This document shows positions 33,059 through 42,302 of a stretch of DNA of 64,000 nucleotides, in pieces. The DNA is from Phaeobacter piscinae (GTDB lineage Bacteria > Pseudomonadota > Alphaproteobacteria > Rhodobacterales > Rhodobacteraceae): the NCBI RefSeq assembly GCF_002407245.1, contig NZ_CP010681.1, positions 744,001-808,000 of the forward strand, given 5' to 3'. Position 1 is the first letter of the stretch, and each line of letters starts with the position of its first letter. Below the pieces are notes generated by a model. It was not told the origin of the DNA and did no database searches. It saw nothing but the letters and a program-made list of their open reading frames with translations. The position numbers and the translations under genes were made by a program.

Positions 33059-34717
33059 ATGAACGCTCAAGCTCAACTCGACCCGGCCCAGGTTCTCGCC
33101 GCTGACCCCGATTGGTGGCGTGGTGCGGTGATCTACCAGATCTACCCGCGCAGCTATCAGGACAGCAACGGCGACGGCATCGGTGACCTTCGGGGCATCA
33201 CCCAGCGCCTGCCGCATATTGCCTCGCTTGGCGTGGACGCGATCTGGATTTCGCCGTTCTTCACCTCCCCGATGAAGGATTTTGGCTATGACGTTTCGGA
33301 TTATTGCGACGTCGATCCGATGTTCGGCAGCCTGTCCGACTTTGATCAACTGGTCGCCGCCGCCCATCGTCTGGGCCTGCGGGTGATGATTGATCTGGTG
33401 CTGTCGCATACCTCTGACCAGCACGCCTGGTTTGGCGAAAGCCGTCAGAGCCGCGACAATGCCCGCGCCGATTGGTACGTCTGGGCCGACCCGCAACCCG
33501 ATGGCACGCCGCCCAACAACTGGCTGTCGATCTTTGGTGGCTCCGCCTGGCAGTGGGATCCCCGGCGTGAGCAGTATTACCTGCACAACTTCCTGGTCTC
33601 GCAGCCCGATCTGAATTTCCACTGCCCCGCCGTGCAGGACGCGCTGCTGGATGTGACCCGCTTCTGGCTGGAGCGCGGTGTTGATGGCTTCCGCCTTGAT
33701 ACGATCAACTTCTACTACCACGATGCAGAGCTGCGCTCGAACCCGGCCCTGCCGCCGGAGCAACGCAACGCCACCATCGCCCCCTCGGTGAACCCCTATA
33801 ATCATCAGGAACATCTCTATTCCAAGAACCAGCCGGAAAACCTGGCCTTCCTTGGCCGGTTCCGCGCGCTTCTGGATGAATACCCGGCCAAGGCGGCCGT
33901 GGGCGAGGTGGGCGATGCGCAGCGCGGGCTTGAGATCATGGGCAGCTATACGGCGGCCAACACCGGTGTTCACATGTGCTATGCCTTTGAGCTTCTGGCC
34001 AAGGACGTGCTGACCGCCTCCCGTCTGGCCGAGGTTTTTGCCGAGGTGGACCGCGTTGCCGCAAATGGCTGGGCCTGCTGGGCGTTTTCCAATCACGATG
34101 TGATCCGCCACAGCAGCCGCTGGGGTCTCAACCCTGCGGCACAGCGCCTGTTCACCACCATGATAATGTGCCTGCGCGGCACCGCCTGCATCTATCAGGG
34201 TGAGGAGCTGGGCCTGCCGGAGGCAGATATCGCCTTTGAAGACCTTCAGGACCCCTACGGCATTGAGTTCTGGCCCGAATTCAAAGGGCGCGATGGCTGC
34301 CGCACACCCATGGTCTGGGAGCCGTCGAACAGCGCCGGCGGCTTCAGTGAGGGCAAGCCATGGCTGCCCGTCTCGCCCGAACACCTGACCCTGAGTGTCG
34401 CCAGCCAAGAGGCTGACCCGGACGCCATGCTGCACCACTACCGCCGCGCCATTGCCCTGCGCAAGGCGCATCCGGCGCTGGCGGTGGGCACCCATGATCA
34501 GCTGCGGGCAGAGGGCAACATCGCCTTCTTCACCCGTCAGGACCGCGACGAGGTGATCTTCTGCGCCTTCAATCTGGGCGACACCCCGGCAGAGATCATC
34601 CTGCCGCAGGGCACATGGCAGACGCCCGACACCGACATCGCCTTGGCCGATCTACCACCGAACGGCGGGCGTGTTGCGCTGGCACCGTGGCAGGCCTGCC
34701 TTGCGGTGCGGGTCTGA
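33059..34717 (+). CDS. aglA: Alpha-glucosidase, GH13
   Basis: A 552-aa cytoplasmic oligo-1,6/alpha-glucosidase-type enzyme. It starts with WWRGAVIYQIYPRSYQDSNG; DLVLSHTSDQHAWF, DGFRLDTINFY (nucleophile Asp near 216), AVGEVGD (acid/base Glu near 282) and FSNHDVIRH (third Asp near 347) are all intact. It cleaves sucrose, maltose or trehalose-type substrates imported by AglEFGK. No strong Shine-Dalgarno precedes ATG 33059. It lies between aglG and aglK as in the rhizobial operon. Confidence 0.94.
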   Translation: MNAQAQLDPAQVLAADPDWWRGAVIYQIYPRSYQDSNGDGIGDLRGITQRLPHIASLGVDAIWISPFFTSPMKDFGYDVSDYCDVDPMFGSLSDFDQLVAAAHRLGLRVMIDLVLSHTSDQHAWFGESRQSRDNARADWYVWADPQPDGTPPNNWLSIFGGSAWQWDPRREQYYLHNFLVSQPDLNFHCPAVQDALLDVTRFWLERGVDGFRLDTINFYYHDAELRSNPALPPEQRNATIAPSVNPYNHQEHLYSKNQPENLAFLGRFRALLDEYPAKAAVGEVGDAQRGLEIMGSYTAANTGVHMCYAFELLAKDVLTASRLAEVFAEVDRVAANGWACWAFSNHDVIRHSSRWGLNPAAQRLFTTMIMCLRGTACIYQGEELGLPEADIAFEDLQDPYGIEFWPEFKGRDGCRTPMVWEPSNSAGGFSEGKPWLPVSPEHLTLSVASQEADPDAMLHHYRRAIALRKAHPALAVGTHDQLRAEGNIAFFTRQDRDEVIFCAFNLGDTPAEIILPQGTWQTPDTDIALADLPPNGGRVALAPWQACLAVRV

Positions 34718-34748
34718 CAGAAACGACGAGCAGGGGAGGGACCAGTAG

Positions 34749-35840
34749 ATGGCAAACCTGAAATTGACCAATGTGGCCAAAACCTACGGGGGCGGCGTCG
34801 AGGTCCTGAGAGACATCAATCTCGATATCAAACAGGGGGAGCTGATCGTCTTTGTCGGCCCTTCTGGCTGCGGCAAGTCCACCTTGCTGCGGATGATCGC
34901 GGGGCTGGAACGGATCAGCGGTGGCACGCTGGAAATTGACGATGCGGTGATGAATGACATCCCGCCCGCCCAGCGGGGCATTGCGATGGTGTTCCAGTCC
35001 TATGCGCTTTATCCGCATATGACGGTGCGCGACAACATGGCCTTTGCGCTAAAAATCGCGAAGAAAAGCAAGGACGAGATTGACGCCGCCATCGACCGTG
35101 CCGCCAAGATCCTGCAGCTGGAACCCTATCTGGATCGCCTGCCCAAGGCGCTGTCGGGCGGGCAGCGGCAGCGGGTTGCCATCGGTCGCTCCATCGTGCG
35201 CGATCCGAAGGTCTATCTTTTTGATGAACCGCTCTCCAATCTGGACGCGGCGCTGCGGGTCGCCACCCGGATCGAAATTGCCCAGCTGAAAGAGGCGATG
35301 CCCGACAGCACCATGATCTATGTGACCCATGATCAGGTGGAGGCGATGACGCTGGCCAGCCGCATTGTGGTGCTCGCCAACAAAGGCATCGCGCAGGTCG
35401 GCACCCCGCTGGACCTGTATCAGCGACCGGAGAATGAATTTGTCGCCCAGTTCATCGGCTCACCCGCCATGAACCTCATTCCCGGCACAGTGATCGCCAC
35501 GGGGCCGCGCACCACGGTGCGGCTCACCAGTGGGGAGGAGGTCGTGGCAGAGATCCCGACAACTGACGCCGATCAGGGGCTTGCCGTGAATGTTGGGGTT
35601 CGGCCCGAAGATCTGGTTGAGGAGGGCGCAGGTGGCGCGTTGATCGACAGCCGCGTTGATATCGTCGAGGCCCTTGGCGAGGTTACCGTGCTCTACATCG
35701 CGGCGGGCGAGGGGAAGGATCCGCTGATTGCCAAACTCCCCGGCATTCACAAGGGGCTGCGCGGCTCCTCTGTGCGGCTCTATGCCGACCCGGCCAAGCT
35801 GCATCTCTTTCACAACGGCCAGTCGCTGCTCTATCGCTAA
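34749..35840 (+). CDS. aglK: Alpha-glucoside ABC transporter ATPase
   Basis: A 363-aa MalK/UgpC-type ATPase: Walker A GPSGCGKST near 38-46, signature LSGGQRQRVAIGR, Walker B VYLFDEPLSNLD, switch His in YVTHDQVEAM, and a C-terminal OB-type regulatory domain. It energises AglFG. GGGGAGGG lies before ATG 34749. Last gene of the agl operon, converging with the binding protein gene that ends at 35850. Confidence 0.94.
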   Translation: MANLKLTNVAKTYGGGVEVLRDINLDIKQGELIVFVGPSGCGKSTLLRMIAGLERISGGTLEIDDAVMNDIPPAQRGIAMVFQSYALYPHMTVRDNMAFALKIAKKSKDEIDAAIDRAAKILQLEPYLDRLPKALSGGQRQRVAIGRSIVRDPKVYLFDEPLSNLDAALRVATRIEIAQLKEAMPDSTMIYVTHDQVEAMTLASRIVVLANKGIAQVGTPLDLYQRPENEFVAQFIGSPAMNLIPGTVIATGPRTTVRLTSGEEVVAEIPTTDADQGLAVNVGVRPEDLVEEGAGGALIDSRVDIVEALGEVTVLYIAAGEGKDPLIAKLPGIHKGLRGSSVRLYADPAKLHLFHNGQSLLYR

Positions 35841-35849
35841 GCGTTCGCG

Positions 35850-36929
35850 CTACTTTTGCAAGACAGTGCTGCGCCATTCCTCAAGGAACCGCGCCCGTTT
35901 CAGCCGGTCCAGAAACACCAACAACCCCGGTCCCATCTGGATCGGGCGCAAGGCGGCGGTGGGGGTGGTCTCGGCGGTGGCGTATCGCGGGAAAGGATAG
36001 TCCGGATCGCGCCCGTTGCCCCAAGCGGCCCGTAAAAGGTGGTCGATGAACGCCCCCGCCATATCCGGGCGCTCCGCCCCTCTCAGCACGACAGCGGTGC
36101 GCAGCATCATATTGGTATAGTCCTGCGGATCGACGATCTCGATCCGCTCCGCCAGATCGTCCCGCGCACGGGCGTAGCTGCCCAGCACATTATAGGCGAT
36201 GGCCAGCTCCCCGCGCGCCACCGCCTCGATCATCTCGCCGGAGCAGCAATAGAGCCGCAAATCAAGGCTGCCGAAAATCTCCATCATTCGCCAGAAACTC
36301 TCAGAGGTGCGCAGATCCTGCGTGGCAAACAAATAGCCAAGGCCGCTTTTCTCAACATCATATGTGCCAATGCGGCCCCGGAACCGGTTGGGGTAGCGGC
36401 GCAGGAGCGACATCAGCGCCTGACGGCTGCGGGGCATCTCCAGCCCCTCAAAGGCGGCGGGCGACAACACAATCGATGCAGGCTCCTGCGAGAAGGCAAA
36501 GACATGATCGCGCCAGACCGCCCAATCCGGGATCCGCAGCCGCCCAGCGGGGGAATGCGCGCGGGTGTACCCATCGTTGGCAAGCTTGGTCTGCAGATCC
36601 AGCGCCGAGGAGACGGCAAGGTCGAAACCCGCGCCATCCTCCACCACCGCGCGCATCAGCTCTGAACTGCTGACCGTAACGTAGTCCACCACCACTGTCG
36701 GACGGGTGCGCAGAAAACTCTCGACCAGTGGGGCCAGCAGATCGGTGTCCGTGGTGGACAAAACCCGCAACACATCCGCGCTCGCCTCAGCGGCGGCGGG
36801 GCCGAACCGGCGCCGATCCTCCACCTCAAACGCCTGCGCTGCGAACGCTGGCAGAACAAGGGTCAGGGCCACCAGACAGGCTGCGCGGATCAGGCCTGTC
36901 AAAGCACTGGAAAATACAAGGAAACGCAT
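35850..36929 (-). CDS. Periplasmic binding protein of the Tct sensory operon
   Basis: A 359-aa protein with a signal peptide (LVALTLVLPAFAAQAFEVED) and a type 2 periplasmic-binding fold (RVLSTTDTDLLAPLVESFL, then VSSALDLQTKLANDGYTRAH), closest in style to iron/phosphoglycerate-type binding proteins. It has no permease or ATPase of its own. Its start overlaps the tctE end by 31 bp, so it is coupled to the sensor kinase. This suggests it presents ligand to the kinase, as PgtC does in the phosphoglycerate system. The ligand is unknown; a carboxylate taken up by TctCBA is the simple guess. Confidence 0.85.
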   Translation of the reverse strand: MRFLVFSSALTGLIRAACLVALTLVLPAFAAQAFEVEDRRRFGPAAAEASADVLRVLSTTDTDLLAPLVESFLRTRPTVVVDYVTVSSSELMRAVVEDGAGFDLAVSSALDLQTKLANDGYTRAHSPAGRLRIPDWAVWRDHVFAFSQEPASIVLSPAAFEGLEMPRSRQALMSLLRRYPNRFRGRIGTYDVEKSGLGYLFATQDLRTSESFWRMMEIFGSLDLRLYCCSGEMIEAVARGELAIAYNVLGSYARARDDLAERIEIVDPQDYTNMMLRTAVVLRGAERPDMAGAFIDHLLRAAWGNGRDPDYPFPRYATAETTPTAALRPIQMGPGLLVFLDRLKRARFLEEWRSTVLQK

Positions 36930-38314
36930 GATCCCTCCCGTCTTGGAGATGCCGCCGGTGGCCCGCTGGTGGCCTGGCTCGGGGCGATGGTCAGGCGCCC
37001 GCCATGGGCCTCCACAACTTCACGCGCAATCGTAAGCCCAAGGCCCGAGCCAATCGTCCCCTCGGCATTGGCGCCTCGTGCAAACCGTGCGGTCAGCGCG
37101 TCGGTGTCACCGCTGGGAAACCCGCCCGCCTCGTCAATAATGCTCAGCCGCAGCTCTGCCCCCTCCTTGCGCAGGATCACCTGAATGTCGCTCTCGGAGG
37201 GCGCGTATTTGATCGCATTGTCCAACAGGTTGCGCACCGCGTTCTGGATCAGGATCGGATCGCCGGACAGGGGCGGCGTTTGCGGCAGGTCGGAATGCAG
37301 CGCGATATCTTTCAGCTCCGCAATAGGGCGCAGCCGGTTCAGCAGATCGCGCGAAAGCGCTCCCAGATCCACCTCCTCACGCAGCAGACTGTCGGTGCGA
37401 AAGGTCACCATGGCGTGATCCAGCAGCTGCCCCGCCGCGCGGGAGCTCTCATCAATGGCGCGGATCATCTCACGCAACGAGGCGCGGTTTTCGTCCCGCT
37501 CAACCCGCCTCAGCGTGATCTCGGCCTGCGTGCGCACCGTGGCCAGCGGCGTGCGCACCCGGTGCGCGGCCTCTGCGATGAAATCTTCGGACCGCGAGAG
37601 GGAAATCCGCAGCCGCTCAATAAAGCGGTTCAAGGATGTGACCAGCGGGATCATCTCCGACGGCACCGGGCGGCGCACCGGGCGCAAATCCTTCGGTCCG
37701 CGCCGCGACACCGCTTCGGCCAGTTCAGCAAGCGGTCGAATACTGGACTGTGCTGCCCAGATTGCCAAAAACGCCGCAATCATGAAAAACCCCAGACCAA
37801 GCTGCAGCGCGGTGCGGGTTAGCTCCGCCAATTGCGCCGACTGCCCTTCGCGGGTCTGTGCCACGGAAATCACCACATCGGAGACCTGACCGTTCAGCGA
37901 CACCCGCCGCGCCAGAGTCACCATGCGGATACTATCGCCCTTGTAGGGCGCAGTATCAAATCGCGGCTGCCCTCGTTGGGGCAGCAGATCAGGCAGCGGC
38001 AGGTCGCCGTAACCAGTGAGCAGCCGGTCATTTTGCGCGACCCGGTAAAACACCCGATCATCGCTGACATTGCCCAGCATCGACAGCGCCGAATAGGGGA
38101 TATCGACCGTCACATCGCCCGACCGTACAGACACCGAGTCCATGATCGACGTGGCCGAGGCCTGCAGAATACTGTCATGGGTGCGCTGCGACACATCCCG
38201 GGTGAAGACCAGCACGATGAAGAACAACAGCGAGGCGAGAAAAGCGGCACTGCCCACCAGCTGCAACGTCAACCGCCGCCGGATTGACCCGCTGGTCGGC
38301 AGCGCGCGGCTCAT
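36899..38314 (-). CDS. tctE: Sensor histidine kinase (TctE-like)
   Basis: A 471-aa kinase: helix 1 (LQLVGSAAFLASLLFFIVLVF), a periplasmic domain of about 130 residues, helix 2 (LGLGFFMIAAFLAIWAAQ), HAMP-like linker, HisKA with AAHRVRTPLATVR, and HATPase with NAIKY and GSGLGLTIA. The periplasmic domain is of the TctE/2CSK_N type. It overlaps tctD by 4 bp and the binding-protein gene by 31 bp. It should control the divergent tctCBA operon through TctD. Confidence 0.9.
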   Translation of the reverse strand: MSRALPTSGSIRRRLTLQLVGSAAFLASLLFFIVLVFTRDVSQRTHDSILQASATSIMDSVSVRSGDVTVDIPYSALSMLGNVSDDRVFYRVAQNDRLLTGYGDLPLPDLLPQRGQPRFDTAPYKGDSIRMVTLARRVSLNGQVSDVVISVAQTREGQSAQLAELTRTALQLGLGFFMIAAFLAIWAAQSSIRPLAELAEAVSRRGPKDLRPVRRPVPSEMIPLVTSLNRFIERLRISLSRSEDFIAEAAHRVRTPLATVRTQAEITLRRVERDENRASLREMIRAIDESSRAAGQLLDHAMVTFRTDSLLREEVDLGALSRDLLNRLRPIAELKDIALHSDLPQTPPLSGDPILIQNAVRNLLDNAIKYAPSESDIQVILRKEGAELRLSIIDEAGGFPSGDTDALTARFARGANAEGTIGSGLGLTIAREVVEAHGGRLTIAPSQATSGPPAASPRREGSCVSLYFPVL

Positions 38315-38976
38315 GCAAGCGACATCCGATAGCCCAGCCCGCGCACCGTGGTGATTTCCACATCCGCCCCGGCCAGATGTTTGCGCAGCCGTGCCACATA
38401 AACCTCGATCGCATTTTCCGAGACGTCTTCCTCATAGGAAAACAGCCGGTCTACCAGTTTCGATTTGGAAAAAATCCTGTCCGGCGCATTGATGAAAATT
38501 TCCAGCAGCCGCAGCTCCTTGTTGCGCAGGGAGACGGTCTTGTCGCCCACCACCAGCGTGCCCGCCAAGGGATCAAACACCAGCGCGCCGAATCGTTTCT
38601 GGTTGGAACTGCCGCCACCATGGCGCCGCAACACGGCCCGGCAGCGCGCTTCCAGTTCGGAAAAATCAAAGGGTTTGGTGATGTAATCATCCGCGCCCAG
38701 ATCCAGCACACCCACCCGGTCCGACACCTCTGACCGTGCGGTCAGCACGATCACCGGCGTTGTGCCCTCGCGGCTGCGATGGGATTTAAGAAAGCTGCGG
38801 CCGTCCCCGTCGGGCAGCATAATATCCAACAAAATCAAATCGTAATCAGCCGTTGCCGCATAGTCATCCGCGACCGCCAGATCCGGGGCATGATCCACCA
38901 CATGGCCATCCATCCGCAGCCGGTCCTCGACGGCGGCAGCCAGGCTCAGGTTGTCTTCGACCAGCAGAAAACGCAT
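38311..38976 (-). CDS. tctD: Response regulator (TctD-like, OmpR family)
   Basis: A 221-aa OmpR/PhoB-type regulator. The receiver has VEDN near the start, phospho-Asp in LILLDIMLPDGDG, and the switch Thr/Lys (VLTARS, YITKPF). The winged helix DNA-binding domain has LRNKELRLLEIFI and VEVTTVRGLGYRMS-like sequence. It is divergent from tctC across 131 bp and probably activates that promoter. Confidence 0.92.
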   Translation of the reverse strand: MRFLLVEDNLSLAAAVEDRLRMDGHVVDHAPDLAVADDYAATADYDLILLDIMLPDGDGRSFLKSHRSREGTTPVIVLTARSEVSDRVGVLDLGADDYITKPFDFSELEARCRAVLRRHGGGSSNQKRFGALVFDPLAGTLVVGDKTVSLRNKELRLLEIFINAPDRIFSKSKLVDRLFSYEEDVSENAIEVYVARLRKHLAGADVEITTVRGLGYRMSLA

Positions 38977-39025
38977 GGGGATCTATCCGTGGGAAGGGCA
39001 TCGCCCGTGGTGGCAAAATGCGATG

Positions 39026-39104
39026 TGACAGGTTTGTGTCAGCTTGACGTGTTCCCTTTCAGTCATGAGCGGCCAAGCCGCCATTTGTCAAATGGGAGGA
39101 CAAA
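39026..39104. promoter_or_regulatory. tctD-tctC intergenic control region
   Basis: TGACA (39026-39030) and TGTCA (39037-39041) form a short inverted repeat that could be a regulator site. TTTGTC (39084-39089) and GACAAA (39099-39104) could form a hairpin whose loop holds most of the tctC ribosome site GGGAGG. Both are short, so they are only candidates. Confidence 0.3.
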
Positions 39105-39107
39105 CAG

Positions 39108-40085
39108 ATGAAAACGACTTTGACCCGGCGCGCCCTGATGGCGGTGACCGCTGCGACACTGGCCTTTGCTGCGCCGGTTTCTGCGGATGAGATGGTGGAC
39201 AGCATCCACTTTCTGATCCCCGGCGGCGCAGGCGGCGGCTGGGACGGCACCGCGCGCGGCACCGGTGAGGCGCTGACCAAGGCGGGCCTTGTGGGCAACG
39301 CCTCTTTTGAGAACATGTCCGGCGGTGGCGGTGGCAAGGCGATCGGCTATCTGATCGAAAACGCCGAGAGCAACCACGGCACCCTGATGGTCAACTCGAC
39401 CCCGATTGTGATCCGCTCGCTCACCGGTGTCTTCCCGCATAACTTCCGGGACCTCACCATGGTGGCAGGCACCATTGGCGATTATGCGGCCATCGTTGTG
39501 GGCAAGGACAGCCCGATCAACTCCATGTCCGATCTGATTGCCGCCTATCAGGCCAATCCGCGCAAGACCGCCATCGGTGGCGGCTCGGTCCCCGGCGGCA
39601 TGGACCATCTGGTTGCCGCAATGGTGATGAAGGCCGCAGGCGAGGAGCCGACAGCGGTGAAATACATCCCCTATGACGCGGGCGGTGTGGCTATGGCCGC
39701 ACTTCTCTCCGGAGAAATCGCCGCACTCTCCACCGGCTTCTCCGAGGCAATTGATCTGGCCAACGCAGGCGAGGTGAAAATCATCGGCGTCACCGCCGAG
39801 GACCGCGTGCCGGCCTATGCAGACGCCCCCACAATGAAAGAGCAGGGGATTGACGCCACTTTCGTCAACTGGCGCGGCTTCTTCGGCGCGCCGGGACTGC
39901 CAGAGGAAAAGGTCGAGGCCTACCGGGCCGCTCTGGCCAAGATGTACGACACCCCCGAATGGGAAGAGGTCCGCGCCCGCAACGGGTGGGTGAACATCCA
40001 CAACAGCGGCGATGACTTCGTCAGCTTCCTGGAAGGTCAGGAAGAGGTGATCAAAAACCTGATGCAGGAACTCGGCTTCCTCTAA
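39108..40085 (+). CDS. tctC: Tripartite tricarboxylate transporter, periplasmic binding protein
   Basis: A 325-aa Bug/TctC protein. Signal peptide LTRRALMAVTAATLAFAAPVSA, then FLIPGGAGGGWDGTARGTGE and SGGGGGKAIGYL, the TctC ligand-cradle segments that hold carboxylates through water and backbone amides. It captures citrate or a related carboxylate for TctAB. GGGAGG precedes ATG 39108. It is followed by a strong stem-loop, then tctB. Confidence 0.92.
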   Translation: MKTTLTRRALMAVTAATLAFAAPVSADEMVDSIHFLIPGGAGGGWDGTARGTGEALTKAGLVGNASFENMSGGGGGKAIGYLIENAESNHGTLMVNSTPIVIRSLTGVFPHNFRDLTMVAGTIGDYAAIVVGKDSPINSMSDLIAAYQANPRKTAIGGGSVPGGMDHLVAAMVMKAAGEEPTAVKYIPYDAGGVAMAALLSGEIAALSTGFSEAIDLANAGEVKIIGVTAEDRVPAYADAPTMKEQGIDATFVNWRGFFGAPGLPEEKVEAYRAALAKMYDTPEWEEVRARNGWVNIHNSGDDFVSFLEGQEEVIKNLMQELGFL

Positions 40086-40147
40086 GTCTGGCAGAGCAGA
40101 CAGGCGTCCGGTCCGAGTTGTGCCGGGCGCCATGCCTCTGACACCAG

Positions 40148-40197
40148 AAACCGGCGGCGCGCATCTTCAGGAGGGGGCCGCGCCGCCCGCCCGGTTT
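40148..40197 (+). other. Intercistronic stem-loop tctC-tctB
   Basis: AAACCGG (40148-40154) pairs with CCGGTTT (40191-40197); inside, GGCGGCGCG (40153-40161) pairs with CGCGCCGCC (40079+100 to 40187, i.e. 40179-40187). The two share GG. No T run. Similar stems follow the binding-protein genes of the hps and agl operons. Confidence 0.6.
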
Positions 40198-40234
40198 CAC
40201 GCTCGACATATCTCATCAAAGGGGGGAGAGCCTC

Positions 40235-40729
40235 ATGGCGCTCGACCGATGGATCGCGCTGGTCATTCTCATGATCAGCCTCGCCTATGGCTACACGGCC
40301 TTTTTCACAATGGACGAAGGCCTGCCACCGTTCATGAAATTCAATGCCATCTGGCCCAGCACCTTCCCTAAGGGGTTGTCCGTTATGGCGGTGATCTGCG
40401 CGCTGATCATCCTGCTGTCACCGCAGAAAGCCGATGCAGGCCCCAAGGCTGGCGACATCGATTACCGCCGCTTGCTGGACTACAAACTGGGTCAGGCGAC
40501 GGCACTTCTCGCGATGATGGTGATCTACGCGCTGGCACTGCGTCCGGTTGGCTTCCTGATCTCCACCGTCGCATTTCTGGTGATCAGCGCTTTGATCCTT
40601 GGCGAACGCAAGCTGCATATCCTGATCCCCATCGCGGTTATCGCGGCGGGTGTGGTCTGGTATCTGGTGCAGCAGGTGCTGGGTATCTACCTGCGCCCGC
40701 TGCCCTTCTTTATGGGAACTGGGGGCTGA
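40235..40729 (+). CDS. tctB: Tripartite tricarboxylate transporter, small permease
   Basis: A 164-aa protein with four membrane helices: RWIALVILMISLAYGYTAFF, LSVMAVICALIILLSP, TALLAMMVIYALALRP and the C-terminal ILIPIAVIAAGVVWYLVQQV. This is the TctB layout, and it supports TctA in the membrane. GGGGGGAGAG precedes ATG 40235. Its stop is one base before tctA starts. Confidence 0.9.
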   Translation: MALDRWIALVILMISLAYGYTAFFTMDEGLPPFMKFNAIWPSTFPKGLSVMAVICALIILLSPQKADAGPKAGDIDYRRLLDYKLGQATALLAMMVIYALALRPVGFLISTVAFLVISALILGERKLHILIPIAVIAAGVVWYLVQQVLGIYLRPLPFFMGTGG

Positions 40730-40730
40730 T

Positions 40731-42248
40731 ATGCTGGACGGTATTCTGATTGGCCTCAGCACGGCCTTTTCCTTGAGCAACATCCTGATGGTGATCGGCG
40801 GCTGCCTTATCGGCACCTTCATCGGCATGTTGCCGGGCCTCGGCCCGATGAGCATCATTTCCATCATGATCCCGGTGGCGATCTCCATCGGTGATCCCTC
40901 TGCCGCGCTGATCCTGCTGGCGGGTGTCTACTATGGCGCCATCTTTGGCGGCTCGACCTCGTCAATCCTGATCAACGCGCCGGGCGTGGCCTCAACCGTG
41001 GCGACGTCCTTCGATGGCTACCCGCTGGCGCGACAGGGCAAGGCGGGCAAGGCGCTGACCGTGGCGGCGATTTCGTCCTTCTGCGGCGGCAGCATCGGGG
41101 CGATCCTGCTGATGATCTTCGCCCCCGCGCTGGCCAGCGTCGCGCTGCTGTTCCATTCCGCCGAATACTTTGCGCTGATGGTGGTGGGGCTTTCAGCCAT
41201 CGCCGCCTTTGCGGGCACCGGTCAGGTGGTGAAGGCGCTGCTGATGACCGTGCTTGGCCTGATCATGGCCACGGTGGGTGAGGGCGCGCTGTTCAATATG
41301 CCCCGCTTCACCATGGGCATCATGGACCTGCAATCGGGCTTTGGTTTCATCACCCTGGCGATGGCGATGTTTGCTCTGCCAGAGGCGCTGTATCTGGTGC
41401 TGGATCCCAGCCGCTCCAAGACCGAAGGTGGCAGCAATGAGATCAAGGATCTGCGCATCACCAAGGCTGAGGCCAAATCCATCGCGCCGGTGATTGGCCG
41501 CCAGTCGATCCAGGGCTTCCTGATCGGTGTCCTGCCGGGGGCCGGGGCCACCATCGCCTCCTTCCTTGGCTACGCGGTGGAGCGCAATATCGCCCCGAAG
41601 GAGGAGCAGAAGGAGTTCGGCAAGGGCGCCATCAAGGGCCTCGCCGCGCCGGAAAGCGCCAATAACGCCGCCTGCACAGGCTCCTTTGTGCCATTGCTGA
41701 CGCTGGGCATTCCCGGCTCGGGTACAACGGCAATCCTTCTGGGGGCGCTGATCGCGCTCAATGTCTCACCGGGGCCGCGCCTGATGGTGGATGAGCCGGA
41801 GATCTTCTGGGCGGTGATCATCTCGATGTATGTTGGCAACCTGATCCTGTTGATCCTGAACCTGCCGCTGATCCCCTATATCGCCAAGGTGCTGGCGGTG
41901 CCGCGCAACTACCTGATCCCCTTCATCTTCTTCTTCACCTTGATGGGGGCCTATATCGGACAGAACAATGCAACCGAACTGCTGATCCTCGTGGGTCTGG
42001 GGATCTGCGCCACGGTGCTGCGCTTTGCCGATTATCCGCTGGCGCCCCTGCTGATCGGCTTTATTCTGGGGTCGATGCTGGAGGATAATTTCTCCCGCTC
42101 GATGCAGCTCTATGATGGGCTGGGTTTCCTGATGGAACGCCCGATGACCATAGGCCTCTTGGGGCTGGCCGCGGTGTTGGTGATCCTGCCCAGTTACCGG
42201 GCCCGCCGCGCCCGGCTGCGTCAACGCGGGGTGGCAGACGGCGATTGA
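40731..42248 (+). CDS. tctA: Tripartite tricarboxylate transporter, large permease
   Basis: A 505-aa, about 12-helix TctA permease. GMLPGLGPMSIISIMIPVAI, YYGAIFGGSTSSILINAPG and LTLGIPGSGTTAILLGALI are the family's repeated glycine/proline-rich motifs. It imports a carboxylate with the Na+ or H+ gradient. The start at 40731 is right after the tctB stop. It ends at a terminator shared with the convergent AEC gene. Confidence 0.93.
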   Translation: MLDGILIGLSTAFSLSNILMVIGGCLIGTFIGMLPGLGPMSIISIMIPVAISIGDPSAALILLAGVYYGAIFGGSTSSILINAPGVASTVATSFDGYPLARQGKAGKALTVAAISSFCGGSIGAILLMIFAPALASVALLFHSAEYFALMVVGLSAIAAFAGTGQVVKALLMTVLGLIMATVGEGALFNMPRFTMGIMDLQSGFGFITLAMAMFALPEALYLVLDPSRSKTEGGSNEIKDLRITKAEAKSIAPVIGRQSIQGFLIGVLPGAGATIASFLGYAVERNIAPKEEQKEFGKGAIKGLAAPESANNAACTGSFVPLLTLGIPGSGTTAILLGALIALNVSPGPRLMVDEPEIFWAVIISMYVGNLILLILNLPLIPYIAKVLAVPRNYLIPFIFFFTLMGAYIGQNNATELLILVGLGICATVLRFADYPLAPLLIGFILGSMLEDNFSRSMQLYDGLGFLMERPMTIGLLGLAAVLVILPSYRARRARLRQRGVADGD

Positions 42249-42271
42249 TCGTCGCCATGGAAACAGACCAA

Positions 42272-42296
42272 GGGGGGCGCTGCGGCGCCCCTTTTT
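42272..42296 (+). terminator. Intrinsic terminator after tctA
   Basis: GGGGCGC and GCGCCCC arms around a short loop followed by a T run, 24 bases after the tctA stop and just before the convergent AEC gene ends. Confidence 0.88.
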
Positions 42297-42302
42297 CGTG
42301 GC

